Shown here: positions 9,241 through 17,528 of the stretch, piece after piece
How positions within the stretch are numbered: the stretch's first letter is position 1
Layout of the letters: every line of letters starts with the position of its first letter
Source of the DNA: Parabacteroides timonensis
GTDB taxonomy: Bacteria > Bacteroidota > Bacteroidia > Bacteroidales > Tannerellaceae
Direction: 5' to 3'
Length of the DNA: 64,000 bases
NCBI RefSeq assembly: GCF_900128505.1
Contig: NZ_LT669941.1
Location: 259,934 to 323,933 of the forward strand
Translations under genes and position numbers: made by a program
Notes under the pieces: generated by a model
The model's database searches: none
Seen by the model: the letters and a program-made list of their open reading frames with translations, nothing else
Told to the model about the DNA's origin: nothing

Positions 9241-11118
9241 ATGAAAAAGAATTTATTATATCTCTTCGGTTCCGCCCTGTTGGCTTGTTCGATGGCAAGC
9301 TGCGACGAATGGCTGGGCAATACGGAACCTTCCGACTTCCTGACCGACGAACAGGTTTGGAATGACAACACAATGGTAAAAGGCGTTCTGGCCAATCTTT
9401 ATAACGACGTTTATATGAACGGTTCGATGGACAACGATGTGAATTATTCTTTGTTCGACGACATGATGTGGTGCGGCCTGATGAACCAGGACGTGGAAAC
9501 GGCCCGCAACCAGATGGTGGCCTATCCCTACGACTCCCTGCGTTATTACAATTACGAATATATTTATAAGATCAACCAGGGTATCGAGAAGTTGAAGGCT
9601 TCGACTTTGGACGAAAATACGGTAAAGGTCTTCGACGGGGAATTTCGTTTTATCCGTGCCTATACTTATTTCGATATGAACCGCCGTATGGGTGGTGTTC
9701 CTCTGGTAACGGAAACGATGGAATATACGCCGGGTATGGATGTTACCGAATTGCAGATCCCGCGTTCTTCGGAAGCTGAGGTCTACAACTATGTCTACGA
9801 TGAATGTATGGATATTAAGGAAGCGTTGGCAGCCAACAATACCAGTGTACATGTGGCTCAGGCGAACAAGTATGCCGCCCTGGCTTTGGCCAGCCGTTCG
9901 ATGTTGTACGCCGGTTCCATCGCAAAGTATAATGCATCCATGACGAATCCGATATCTTCTTCTTTACAAAGTGGGGTGGTCGGTATGACAGGGGAGGACC
10001 CAACCTCTTATTACCAGAAGGCGTTGGCTACTGCCGAAGAGATCATCAACGACGGAGTATTCCGCCTGCAAAGCGCTTCTTCTGCCGACGATTTTTATAA
10101 AGCGGTCTGCAATAAAGACAATAATACGGAAGTGATCTGGAGTAAAGATTATTCGGCCAGCAAATTCCATTCCTTTTCTTTTGCCAATATCGCCCAGTCG
10201 ATGAATGAGGATAACGATAACGGTTCGGACCTCTGTCCGACGTTGGGACTGGTTGAGACCTACGGGCTCCTCGACGGAACGGAAGCCAAACTGGCCGACA
10301 AGGATGCTAACGGAAGATATATTGCTTATGATAAAGTCGGCGATATATTTAAAGGACGCGACTACCGTTTGCAGGGAACTTGCCTGCTGCCGGGTCAGTC
10401 TTTCAAAGGGGCTGTTCTGGACGTGCAGGCCGGAGTTGCCATCTATCAGAACGACGGTTCGTATCTCCTGGTTGAAGGTTCGGAGCCTAACAGTACGTAT
10501 GACGCTGCCGACAACCATCCGAATGCCGACGGAGGTAAATTTGTGGGTAAAGACGGTCCTTTGAACCGTGCCACTTATACGAATACGGGGTTCAACCTGC
10601 GTAAGTTTGTAGACGAAACAGTCGGTTCGTCTGCCCGTGGACAGGGGTCGTATATCTGGTATGTTTATTTCCGTATGGGTGAGGTCTATTTGAATGCTGC
10701 TGAAGCTGCCATGGAACTGGGACAGACGGATAAGGCTTTGAGATATGCGAATGCCGTTCGCGAACGTGCCGGCCTCGGTAGCAATTCCTGGAAGGCGGAA
10801 GACCTGACCATCGACAATATCCTGAAAGAACGCCGGCGTGAAATGGCGATGGAAGATCATCGTGTATGGGATTTGAAGCGTTTGCGTAAGGCACATACCT
10901 TATGGAATGGCGTGCAGTCGACGAATACGATGTTGTATGCTTTATATCCTTACCGCGTGATCGGAGGTCCTGATAACGGCAAGTATATTTTCGATCGCCA
11001 CGTAGCCAACCGTTTCAAGGCCCCGCGTAACTTTCGGGTAGGTAACTATTACTCTTCTTTCTCGCAGGATGCTTTGAACAAAAATCCGAAACTGGTACAA
11101 AATCCGAACTACAATTAA
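9241..11118 (+). CDS. SusD/RagB glycan-binding lipoprotein (arabinan locus)
   Basis: About 625 residues from the ATG at 9241 (MKKNLLYLFGS); an upstream TTG at 9232 is in frame but less likely. Lipoprotein signal SMASC. TPR-rich SusD fold; the C-terminal region has the typical RRREMAMEDHRVWDLKRL segment and ends with NPKLVQNPNYN. It forms the lid of the SusC transporter and captures oligosaccharides at the cell surface. Confidence 0.94.
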   Translation: MKKNLLYLFGSALLACSMASCDEWLGNTEPSDFLTDEQVWNDNTMVKGVLANLYNDVYMNGSMDNDVNYSLFDDMMWCGLMNQDVETARNQMVAYPYDSLRYYNYEYIYKINQGIEKLKASTLDENTVKVFDGEFRFIRAYTYFDMNRRMGGVPLVTETMEYTPGMDVTELQIPRSSEAEVYNYVYDECMDIKEALAANNTSVHVAQANKYAALALASRSMLYAGSIAKYNASMTNPISSSLQSGVVGMTGEDPTSYYQKALATAEEIINDGVFRLQSASSADDFYKAVCNKDNNTEVIWSKDYSASKFHSFSFANIAQSMNEDNDNGSDLCPTLGLVETYGLLDGTEAKLADKDANGRYIAYDKVGDIFKGRDYRLQGTCLLPGQSFKGAVLDVQAGVAIYQNDGSYLLVEGSEPNSTYDAADNHPNADGGKFVGKDGPLNRATYTNTGFNLRKFVDETVGSSARGQGSYIWYVYFRMGEVYLNAAEAAMELGQTDKALRYANAVRERAGLGSNSWKAEDLTIDNILKERRREMAMEDHRVWDLKRLRKAHTLWNGVQSTNTMLYALYPYRVIGGPDNGKYIFDRHVANRFKAPRNFRVGNYYSSFSQDALNKNPKLVQNPNYN

Positions 11119-11124
11119 TTAAAG

Positions 11125-11853
11125 ATGACAATATATATGAAAAAGATAGCTTTATTCCTATTCGCGGCCCTGGCTGCCGTATTCACCTCCTGCGAATACG
11201 ACAACTTCGATGCCCCAAACACAACGCTGACCGGACGGATGGTTTACGACGGACAGCCTGTCAACGTAAAGAACAACCAGGTGAGTTTCCGCCTTTACGA
11301 ACCGGGTTGGGAATTGTCGGCCAGCACTTATCTGACGGTGCAGGTGGCACAGGACGGTACGTTTAGTGCCAGTGTTTACACCGGCAAGACGTATAAGTTG
11401 ATCCGTGTCGAGAATGTCGGCCCGTGGACGAACCCGACGGCTTCCGACACCATCACGGTGGAGAATTGCCGTAGCGGGGAGACGGTAGATATTCCGGTCA
11501 CACCTTATTATCTGTTGGAGAATGCCGCTATAACCTGCAATAACAAGGTGGTTTCGGCTACTTGCAACGTACGTGAAATCACCGGGGGCAAGGCGATCGA
11601 GTTTGTTGGCCTTTACGCCGGCCGCAATGTGATTGTGGACGATACCTACAATTTCGGATCGGGTACCGGCTCGGTTACTACACCGGCCCAGGCTGGTAAT
11701 CCGGTTTCACTGAGTCTCGACTTAAGTAGTTTGTCTGTCAACTCTACGTCCGGCTCTTTGCCTTCAAGCGGATTTATCTATGCCCGTATGGGGTTGAAGA
11801 TAGAGGGGATCGATGCGATGGTTTATACGGAACCGTTTAAGGTTGGGATTTAG
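11125..11853 (+). CDS. DUF3823 surface lipoprotein, candidate glycan-binding protein
   Basis: 242 residues (the start may be ATG 11137, MKKIALF). Lipoprotein signal VFTSC. An N-terminal beta-sandwich (LTGRMVYDGQPVNVKNNQVSF) and a second beta-rich half match what I know of DUF3823 proteins, which stand in the SusE/F position next to SusD. It lies 6 bp after susD and is the last gene of the operon. The probable role is surface binding of arabinan; no catalytic residues are evident. Confidence 0.8.
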   Translation: MTIYMKKIALFLFAALAAVFTSCEYDNFDAPNTTLTGRMVYDGQPVNVKNNQVSFRLYEPGWELSASTYLTVQVAQDGTFSASVYTGKTYKLIRVENVGPWTNPTASDTITVENCRSGETVDIPVTPYYLLENAAITCNNKVVSATCNVREITGGKAIEFVGLYAGRNVIVDDTYNFGSGTGSVTTPAQAGNPVSLSLDLSSLSVNSTSGSLPSSGFIYARMGLKIEGIDAMVYTEPFKVGI

Positions 11854-11881
11854 AAAAAATAGAACCTAAATAACAGACCTC

Positions 11882-11962
11882 GTAGGGGCGGGTTCTAAAC
11901 CCGCCCAATATCGACAGGATGTAATCATTGTCACAACGGGCAGGTTTGGAACCTGCCCCTAC
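11882..11962. repeat. REP-like double hairpin
   Basis: Outer inverted repeat GTAGGGGC/GCCCCTAC (11882-11889, 11955-11962) encloses two GC-rich hairpins: GGGCGGGTT/AACCCGCCC and GGGCAGGTT/AACCTGCCC. The layout resembles bacterial REP/BIME elements mobilised by RAYT transposases. No transposase is present here. Confidence 0.6.
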
Positions 11963-12013
11963 AAGGACGGTCATACTGGTTCACATCTGAAAGGAACTGA
12001 ACCCTTCAAAAAC

Positions 12014-12054
12014 AAAAATCCCGGAACAGCCGCAAAAGGCGTTCCGGGATTTTT
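12014..12054. terminator. Bidirectional terminator, arabinan operon / DUF6261 gene
   Basis: Perfect 14-bp arms (AAAAATCCCGGAAC, 12014-12027; its complement 12041-12054) with A- and T-rich flanks, placed between convergent genes. Confidence 0.85.
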
Positions 12055-12057
12055 CAT

Positions 12058-12852
12058 TTATTCAATTACCGGGCGATCATCGTCATCCCCTTTCTTTTTC
12101 TTCTCGTTCCGCGTCTGGCGGGCTGCAAGCGTGGAGAGTTGATAGTCGATCAATTTATTCATTTTGCTGATCATGTCTGCATAATCTTCTTCACCGTTCA
12201 CTTCGACCAGTGCGTTGACGCGGCGTACGAAGTCGCGATATGCCTTGTCGGTAGCATCCCGCGTTGCTTTCGAGGCGCCCGTCTGTATGGCGGCCTGCGC
12301 AGCGTTACGGTCGGAGAAAGCGGTGATGAATTGTTTGTTGAGGTTCTCCAGATGGTCGACCCACTCTTTGATACCGATAGCCGACAGGCGGTCGTGAACG
12401 ATTTCCGCCGACTCGATCACCGGACGGTCGTCGTCGTCCGACGGATTATCGTATGCCTTTAGTTCCTGGACGAGGTTTTCGATCACACCGTTTTCTTCCA
12501 GATACCCTAGTGCCGTAGGGTTACCGTATTTTTTGATGATGTCGTACACGGCCTTTGCGATGGCTGCTTTGTCCGGGTCGAAATGGTTCAACATGGCGCG
12601 GACGGCAGCAGACATACCGGAGTAGGCCTGGTCACGCAGGGCGTCGAGGTTGGTCAGTCCGGCTGTTGCTGGATCTTTACCGCCGGGTTTGAGGGCTTCG
12701 TCAAATTGGGCGAAGGTACTCGTGTAGGCCGTGTTCACCGGGATTACTTTGGCGTCGGTACATTTGCTTGTTTCAATGATCATCAGTTTGTGAAAACCGT
12801 AGTCTTCTTCCTGACGGAGGCGGTTAACGTCTAAATACTTAATTGTGCTCAT
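12058..12852 (-). CDS. DUF6261-type protein of unknown function
   Basis: 264 residues from the ATG at 12852 (MSTIKYLDVNRLRQEEDYG). No signal peptide or membrane segment. Mostly helical, with the acidic phrase DDDDRPVIE both in the middle (about residue 150) and as the last residues, so the C-terminus repeats an internal motif. I recognise it as the Bacteroidales family annotated DUF6261; its role is unknown. The frame continues upstream through the 42-bp repeats to a TTG at 13041, but ATG 12852 matches the family start. Transcription probably starts near 13087, giving a long leader that contains the repeats. Confidence 0.75.
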   Translation of the reverse strand: MSTIKYLDVNRLRQEEDYGFHKLMIIETSKCTDAKVIPVNTAYTSTFAQFDEALKPGGKDPATAGLTNLDALRDQAYSGMSAAVRAMLNHFDPDKAAIAKAVYDIIKKYGNPTALGYLEENGVIENLVQELKAYDNPSDDDDRPVIESAEIVHDRLSAIGIKEWVDHLENLNKQFITAFSDRNAAQAAIQTGASKATRDATDKAYRDFVRRVNALVEVNGEEDYADMISKMNKLIDYQLSTLAARQTRNEKKKKGDDDDRPVIE

Positions 12853-12874
12853 GATATTTTGTTTTATATAAGAT

Positions 12875-13072
12875 TTATAATCTATAGAGAACATCCGAAA
12901 GCTTGTCTTTTTTAAAAGTAACGCTCTCGGTGGTAGCCGAAAGCTTGTCTTTTTTAAAAGTAACGCTCTCGGTGGTAGCCGAAAGCTTGTCTTTTTCAAA
13001 AGTAACGCTCTCGGTGGTAGCCGGAAGCCTGCTTTTTTCAAAAGTAATGCTCTCGGTGGTAGCCGGAAGCAT
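12875..13072 (-). CDS. Small repeat ORF upstream of DUF6261 (65 aa, uncertain)
   Basis: An ATG at 13072, about 15 nt downstream of the predicted transcription start, opens a 65-residue frame made of the 14-residue repeat LSATTESVTFKKDK (four copies) and ending KLSDVLYRL, 22 nt before the DUF6261 start. It could be a leader peptide. Against this, all six substitutions between copies change an amino acid in this frame, whereas four of six are silent in the overlapping RLPPRALLLKKTSF frame, which has no ATG. Translation is unproven. Confidence 0.35.
   Translation of the reverse strand: MLPATTESITFEKSRLPATTESVTFEKDKLSATTESVTFKKDKLSATTESVTFKKDKLSDVLYRL
12895..13064. repeat. 42-bp tandem repeat, four copies
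   Basis: Copies start at 12895, 12937, 12979 and 13021, with a trailing CC at 13063. The two copies nearest DUF6261 are almost identical; the outermost differs at about six positions, all transitions. The unit is a multiple of three and lies wholly within the leader of the DUF6261 transcript. Confidence 0.95.
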
Positions 13073-13093
13073 TAATTATCTTGCTGTCACCGT

Positions 13094-13101
13094 CAAATGT
13101 A
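13094..13101 (-). promoter_or_regulatory. -7 box TACATTTG for the DUF6261 transcript
   Basis: Consensus TAnnTTTG on the minus strand. The predicted start near 13087 places all four 42-bp repeats in the leader. Confidence 0.5.
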
Positions 13102-13207
13102 GCTATTTTATCAAGAAATAAACCATATTCCTTAATAAATAATCTCCCGACAACGGAAAATAATCATTATTTCCCCTCCAACCGATAGGAATAATCCTCT
13201 ATATGTG

Positions 13208-13215
13208 TATATTTG
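13208..13215 (+). promoter_or_regulatory. -7 box TATATTTG of the HTCS gene
   Basis: Consensus -7 box 38 bp before the chosen HTCS start. The rest of the 13102-13207 gap is AT-rich and shows nothing else recognisable. Confidence 0.5.
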
Positions 13216-13252
13216 TCATTTAAATAGAATACTGTTAATCAAGAACTACTAT

Positions 13253-16200
13253 ATGTATAAACAAAAAACCATCAGCTGCCTGTTATTTCTCCTGTCGTTA
13301 TTGGCAGTGGAAGGGCATGCCGAGTTAAATCCCGAAGCCTATAATTTCTCCTACCTGACGTCCGACAACGGCCTGGCCCAGAACACGGTCGATTACATCT
13401 ATAAAGACACCCGCGGCTTCATGTGGTTCGCCACTTGGAACGGGCTGAACCGTTTCGACGGTTACGAATTTGTCCGCTACGATACCCGTTCGGGGAAAAA
13501 TTCCCTCAACAGCCTTTTCGTCCGCACCCTTATCGAGGACGACCGCCATAACCTTTGGGTCGGCACCGAAGAGGGTGTCAATGTGATCGACCTTAATACC
13601 GGCGAAGTCCGCAATTACGATTACTCCCGTTTCGCCTCCAACCCCCTGTTTTCGTCCACTATCAATGCTTTTGTGAAGGATAATGACGGCCGGATATGGG
13701 TCGGTTTCGATAAAGGTCTGGCCATCGTCACGCTGAATGAACTGGGTGATCCGGAGGCCATCGAAATGATCCGCGAAGGGCAAGATGAAAACGTAAAAGC
13801 CCTCTGCCGCGATGATGAAGGCACCGTCTGGGTCGGCTACGGGAACGGCACAGTCGGCACGGTAAAGAAACTGTCGGAAAACTCTTTCCAACTGGCCCCC
13901 GTCTCTTTCCGGCAACCCGCGTCGCCCATCGAGGAGATCCTGTCCCTCTGTCCCGACGGCGACACGATATGGGTGGGGACTGCAACCGGCCTGCTTTGCT
14001 ACAATAAAAAAACAGCCCGGAGCCGCTTCTACACCAACGACCCTTCCGACCCTCGCTCGCTTATCCAGGATTATGTCATGGATATCATCCCGGACAACGA
14101 CAACAATATCATCATAGCTACCTACAAAGGCCTCTGCATCTATCAAAAGTCGACCGACGACTTCCTGCAAATTGCCAGCGACCCGGAGAGAAGCAACGGC
14201 CTGAACAATAATTTCATCAACTCGCTTTTCCTCGACCCCGGTGGAATCCTCTGGATCGGAACCGAAAAAGGGGGAGTGAATAAGATGATCCGTAAAGAAG
14301 TCATGTTCGAACTCTACCGCCACGACCGCAAGCAGCCTGCCTCGCTCTCCGCCAACCCCGTCAATGCCATCTACGAGGACAGTCGTCGTACCCTCTGGGT
14401 CGGCACTGTCGAAGGCGGATTGAACAAACGGAACCCGGATAAAAAGACCTTCACCCATTTCCGGCACGAACGCGGCCGGGCGTCTTCGTTGTCGCACGAT
14501 GCCGTCTGCTTCATCACCGAGGGTGACGGATACCTCTGGATCGCCACCTGGGGAGGAGGTATCAACCGGATGAAGCTGACCGACGAAGGACGTTTCGAAC
14601 CGGCCGCTTCCTTTGTCAACGAGGGCACGTTCGCCAGCGCCTTTATCTCCTGGATGGAGTACGACGATGTCCTGAACGGCCTGTGGGTAGCCACGCCGAA
14701 AGGCCTCGACTATTACGACATGGCCGACCGTAAGGTGATAAACGTATTAAGCTCCTTCGAACCCGACGGCCGGCCGACTCCCGTGTCGGGCATTTGCCTC
14801 GACAGTTCCCGCCGCCTGTGGATCGGGACCGAACGCGGCCTCCACTGTTTCGACCTCAACCGCTCGGACGTCAAACTGGGGCGCATCGTCTCGGAACGTT
14901 GCCGCGTGATGTCCTCCGAACGCAAACTTCCCCGCAACGAAAAGGTGAACTGCATCTTCGAAGCCGCCGATCAAACCATCTGGATCGGAACCTACGGCAA
15001 CGGCCTTTTCCGTCTGACCGGCCGCGAAGACAATCGTTACGTCTTCCGCAATTACGGCACCGATACGGGCTTGTCGGACAACGTGATTTACGGTATAGAA
15101 GAAGACCGGCTGGGGACGCTTTGGCTGAGTACCAACCGCGGCCTGTCGAGTTTCAGCCCGGAGAAGGAGCGTGCCACGGCCTATTACGTCACCGATGGCC
15201 TGCCGAATAACCAGTTCTATTGGGTCGCTTCGGAGCATACCTCGGAGGGGAAGATAATGTTCGGCAATGTAGGTGGTGTCGTGGCATTCGACCCGGTGGT
15301 CAGCCAGCCCGATACCTCCAGCCTGGCTGTCACGATCGTGGGCGGACGTCTTTACAACGAGCCGGTCAACCCGCGTGCCTTGTCAGATGTCTGGCGACTG
15401 CGCGAACAGGACAAGTCCATCTCCGTTGAGTTCGCCTCCTTATATTATATCTCGTCCGAAAAGATACGTTACGCCTACCGCCTGGAAGGTTTCGATACGG
15501 ACTGGACCGAGGTGGAGGCAAACCGGCGCTTTGCCAGCTACACGAATCTTCCCGCCGGGAAATATGTCTTTCAGGTGAAATGTACGAATCCCGCCGGCGA
15601 ATGGTCCGATAAAATAACGGAAATGAAAATCCAGGTCGTCCCGCCTTTCTATAAAGAGAAGTGGTTCCTGGCCGCCATGCTGGTCATCGTGATCCTACTG
15701 GTCTACTATTTCAACGAAATGCGTATCAACAACCTTCGCCGCCAGAAAGATGAACTCGAACAGAAGGTGGAAGAAAGAACCCGGCAGATCGCCGCCCAGA
15801 AAGATGAGATCCTCGCCCGCACAAAAGACCTGGAAGAGTCGGATCGCCAGCTCCAGCAGGCCACTCAGGACAAGATCAACTTCTTTACCAACATCACCCA
15901 CGAATTCCGTACCCCGCTGACCCTGATACTCGGCCCCATCGAACAGGCCCTGACCCTGAGCCGGAATCCGAAGGTGATCGACCAGCTGACCCTGGTACGG
16001 AAGAACTCGAAATACCTGCTCTCCCTCGTCAACCAACTGATGGATTTCCGTAAAGCAGACGCCGGAAGCATGAAGGTGAACAAGACGCCGGGTAACTTCA
16101 CGGACTTTATCGAGTCGATCGTCCTGCCTTTCAAGCCTCTCGCTCAATCGCGCAACATACGGATCGATGAGGGATACCGGATCACGCAGCCCTGTTTCAG

Positions 16201-17443
16201 TTTCGATCCCGACCTGATACAAAAGATCCTGGTCAATCTTCTGTCGAACGCCGTCAAGTTCACTCCTGACAACGGATATATCCGTTTATCGGCTGCTTTA
16301 CTGTCGAGTAAAGCAGCCGATAAACGGCAAACAATCTGCAAATATCTTTATATCTCGGTAGGGGATACCGGAGCCGGCATTCCGGATGATGTAAAGGAAC
16401 TGGTTTTTGAACGTTTCTATCAGGCGGACAACCAGAATACATACCCGGTCTACGGGCAAAGCGGTACGGGTATCGGCCTCTTCCTCTGTAAGCAGATCGT
16501 GGAGCTACTGAACGGTTCCATCCGGATAAAGGACAACCCGTTGGGTGGAACGACCTTCCGCATCTTATTGCCTCTCTCGGCCGAAGAGATGGATGTCGAG
16601 ATCAACAGTGAATATTACGTATCCCCGGAAGTCTACGACCGCTCCGTCGAAGCCGAAGACGACTCCGATCCTGTAGACCAGGACAAACCTCTGCTTTTGA
16701 TTGCCGAGGACAATCCCGATATGCGTGCTTTCATTAAGTCGATCCTGGACGACCGGTTTGCCGTCATCGAAGCCTCTAACGGCGAATCGGCTCTGAAAAA
16801 GACACTCAAATATCTGCCCAATTTCATCCTGTCCGATATAATGATGCCTGTCATGGACGGCCTTGAATTCTGTAAAAAGGTGAAGAACAACTTTACCACT
16901 TCCCATATCCCGGTCTTGCTGCTTACGGCCAAAACTTCGACGGATGTCCGTATCGAAGGATACAAAGTGGGAGCGGACGGCTATATCGCCAAGCCTTTTG
17001 ATGCGGAGTTGCTCGTCGCCCGTATCAACAACATGCTCGAAAGTAAGAACCGCCTGCATAAGGCTTTTGGAAGCAGCCTCGATGTAAAGACGCTCGATAT
17101 CCAGGAAGAGTCGCAAGACCGTAAATTCCTCGACAAGCTGATGGAAGTGATACAGGAAAACTACCAGGATGCCACCTTCGATGTGGCGGAACTGATAGAG
17201 AAGATGCACGTAAGTAAAAGCCTGCTTCATAAAAAACTGCAGTCGCTGGTCGGGCAGTCTGCCGTAAAAGTCATTCGTTCCTACCGTCTCACGAAAGCGA
17301 AAGAACTGATGGAGTCGAAAGAGAGAGTGCAGGTTTCTATCTCTGAAGTGGCTTACGAGGTTGGCTTCAATGATCCGAAATATTTTACCCGTTGCTTTAC
17401 CAAGCATTACGGTATGAGCCCAAGTGAGTTTTTGAGTAACTGA
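13253..17443 (+). CDS. Hybrid two-component system regulator (HTCS) of the arabinan locus
   Basis: 1396 residues from ATG 13253 (MYKQKTISC); the open frame extends 16 codons further. Order of domains: signal peptide, two seven-bladed periplasmic propellers of Reg_prop repeats (many xxLWIGTxxG motifs), Y_Y_Y domain, one membrane helix (WFLAAMLVIVILLVYYF), coiled linker, HisKA with NITHEFRTP (phospho-His883), HATPase (DTGAGIP, GTGIGLFLCK), receiver with LSDIMMPVMDG (phospho-Asp1195), and a C-terminal AraC-type helix-turn-helix. It senses an oligosaccharide in the periplasm and activates its locus directly; position implies the arabinan operon. A perfect 21-bp inverted repeat lies within the HATPase coding region (16282-16327). 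Confidence 0.93.
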   Translation: MYKQKTISCLLFLLSLLAVEGHAELNPEAYNFSYLTSDNGLAQNTVDYIYKDTRGFMWFATWNGLNRFDGYEFVRYDTRSGKNSLNSLFVRTLIEDDRHNLWVGTEEGVNVIDLNTGEVRNYDYSRFASNPLFSSTINAFVKDNDGRIWVGFDKGLAIVTLNELGDPEAIEMIREGQDENVKALCRDDEGTVWVGYGNGTVGTVKKLSENSFQLAPVSFRQPASPIEEILSLCPDGDTIWVGTATGLLCYNKKTARSRFYTNDPSDPRSLIQDYVMDIIPDNDNNIIIATYKGLCIYQKSTDDFLQIASDPERSNGLNNNFINSLFLDPGGILWIGTEKGGVNKMIRKEVMFELYRHDRKQPASLSANPVNAIYEDSRRTLWVGTVEGGLNKRNPDKKTFTHFRHERGRASSLSHDAVCFITEGDGYLWIATWGGGINRMKLTDEGRFEPAASFVNEGTFASAFISWMEYDDVLNGLWVATPKGLDYYDMADRKVINVLSSFEPDGRPTPVSGICLDSSRRLWIGTERGLHCFDLNRSDVKLGRIVSERCRVMSSERKLPRNEKVNCIFEAADQTIWIGTYGNGLFRLTGREDNRYVFRNYGTDTGLSDNVIYGIEEDRLGTLWLSTNRGLSSFSPEKERATAYYVTDGLPNNQFYWVASEHTSEGKIMFGNVGGVVAFDPVVSQPDTSSLAVTIVGGRLYNEPVNPRALSDVWRLREQDKSISVEFASLYYISSEKIRYAYRLEGFDTDWTEVEANRRFASYTNLPAGKYVFQVKCTNPAGEWSDKITEMKIQVVPPFYKEKWFLAAMLVIVILLVYYFNEMRINNLRRQKDELEQKVEERTRQIAAQKDEILARTKDLEESDRQLQQATQDKINFFTNITHEFRTPLTLILGPIEQALTLSRNPKVIDQLTLVRKNSKYLLSLVNQLMDFRKADAGSMKVNKTPGNFTDFIESIVLPFKPLAQSRNIRIDEGYRITQPCFSFDPDLIQKILVNLLSNAVKFTPDNGYIRLSAALLSSKAADKRQTICKYLYISVGDTGAGIPDDVKELVFERFYQADNQNTYPVYGQSGTGIGLFLCKQIVELLNGSIRIKDNPLGGTTFRILLPLSAEEMDVEINSEYYVSPEVYDRSVEAEDDSDPVDQDKPLLLIAEDNPDMRAFIKSILDDRFAVIEASNGESALKKTLKYLPNFILSDIMMPVMDGLEFCKKVKNNFTTSHIPVLLLTAKTSTDVRIEGYKVGADGYIAKPFDAELLVARINNMLESKNRLHKAFGSSLDVKTLDIQEESQDRKFLDKLMEVIQENYQDATFDVAELIEKMHVSKSLLHKKLQSLVGQSAVKVIRSYRLTKAKELMESKERVQVSISEVAYEVGFNDPKYFTRCFTKHYGMSPSEFLSN
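16282..16327. repeat. Perfect 21-bp inverted repeat inside the HTCS gene
   Basis: Arms 16282-16302 and 16307-16327, loop GTCG. It encodes RLSAALLSSKAADKR between two strands of the HATPase domain, where HTCS proteins usually have a short turn. The arms share TCGGnnGCTTT/AAAGCnnCCGA with the palindrome in the FecR gene at 51687-51719. Confidence 0.9.
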
Positions 17444-17485
17444 TCGTTTCGAGTAGCTTTTGTATGGTGATAAAGAAAATATCAT

Positions 17486-17493
17486 TACATTTG
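17486..17493 (+). promoter_or_regulatory. -7 box TACATTTG of the sugar permease gene
   Basis: Consensus -7 box 36 bp before the permease start. A TTTTG lies upstream but farther away than the usual spacing. Confidence 0.5.
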
Positions 17494-17528
17494 TCTTCTA
17501 AAATATTATGAACGTTAATTAAAATAAC

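Noticed and set aside
12853..13041. N-terminal extension of DUF6261 through the 42-bp repeats
   Set aside because: Not annotated as coding because only TTG starts are available and ATG 12852 fits the family; kept as an open question in the findings.
12895..13064. CRISPR array
   Set aside because: Units abut with no spacers, and no cas genes are present.
13325..14497. 390-residue minus-strand open frame opposite the HTCS propeller
   Set aside because: Shadow of the GC-rich third positions of the propeller repeats; no recognisable domain.
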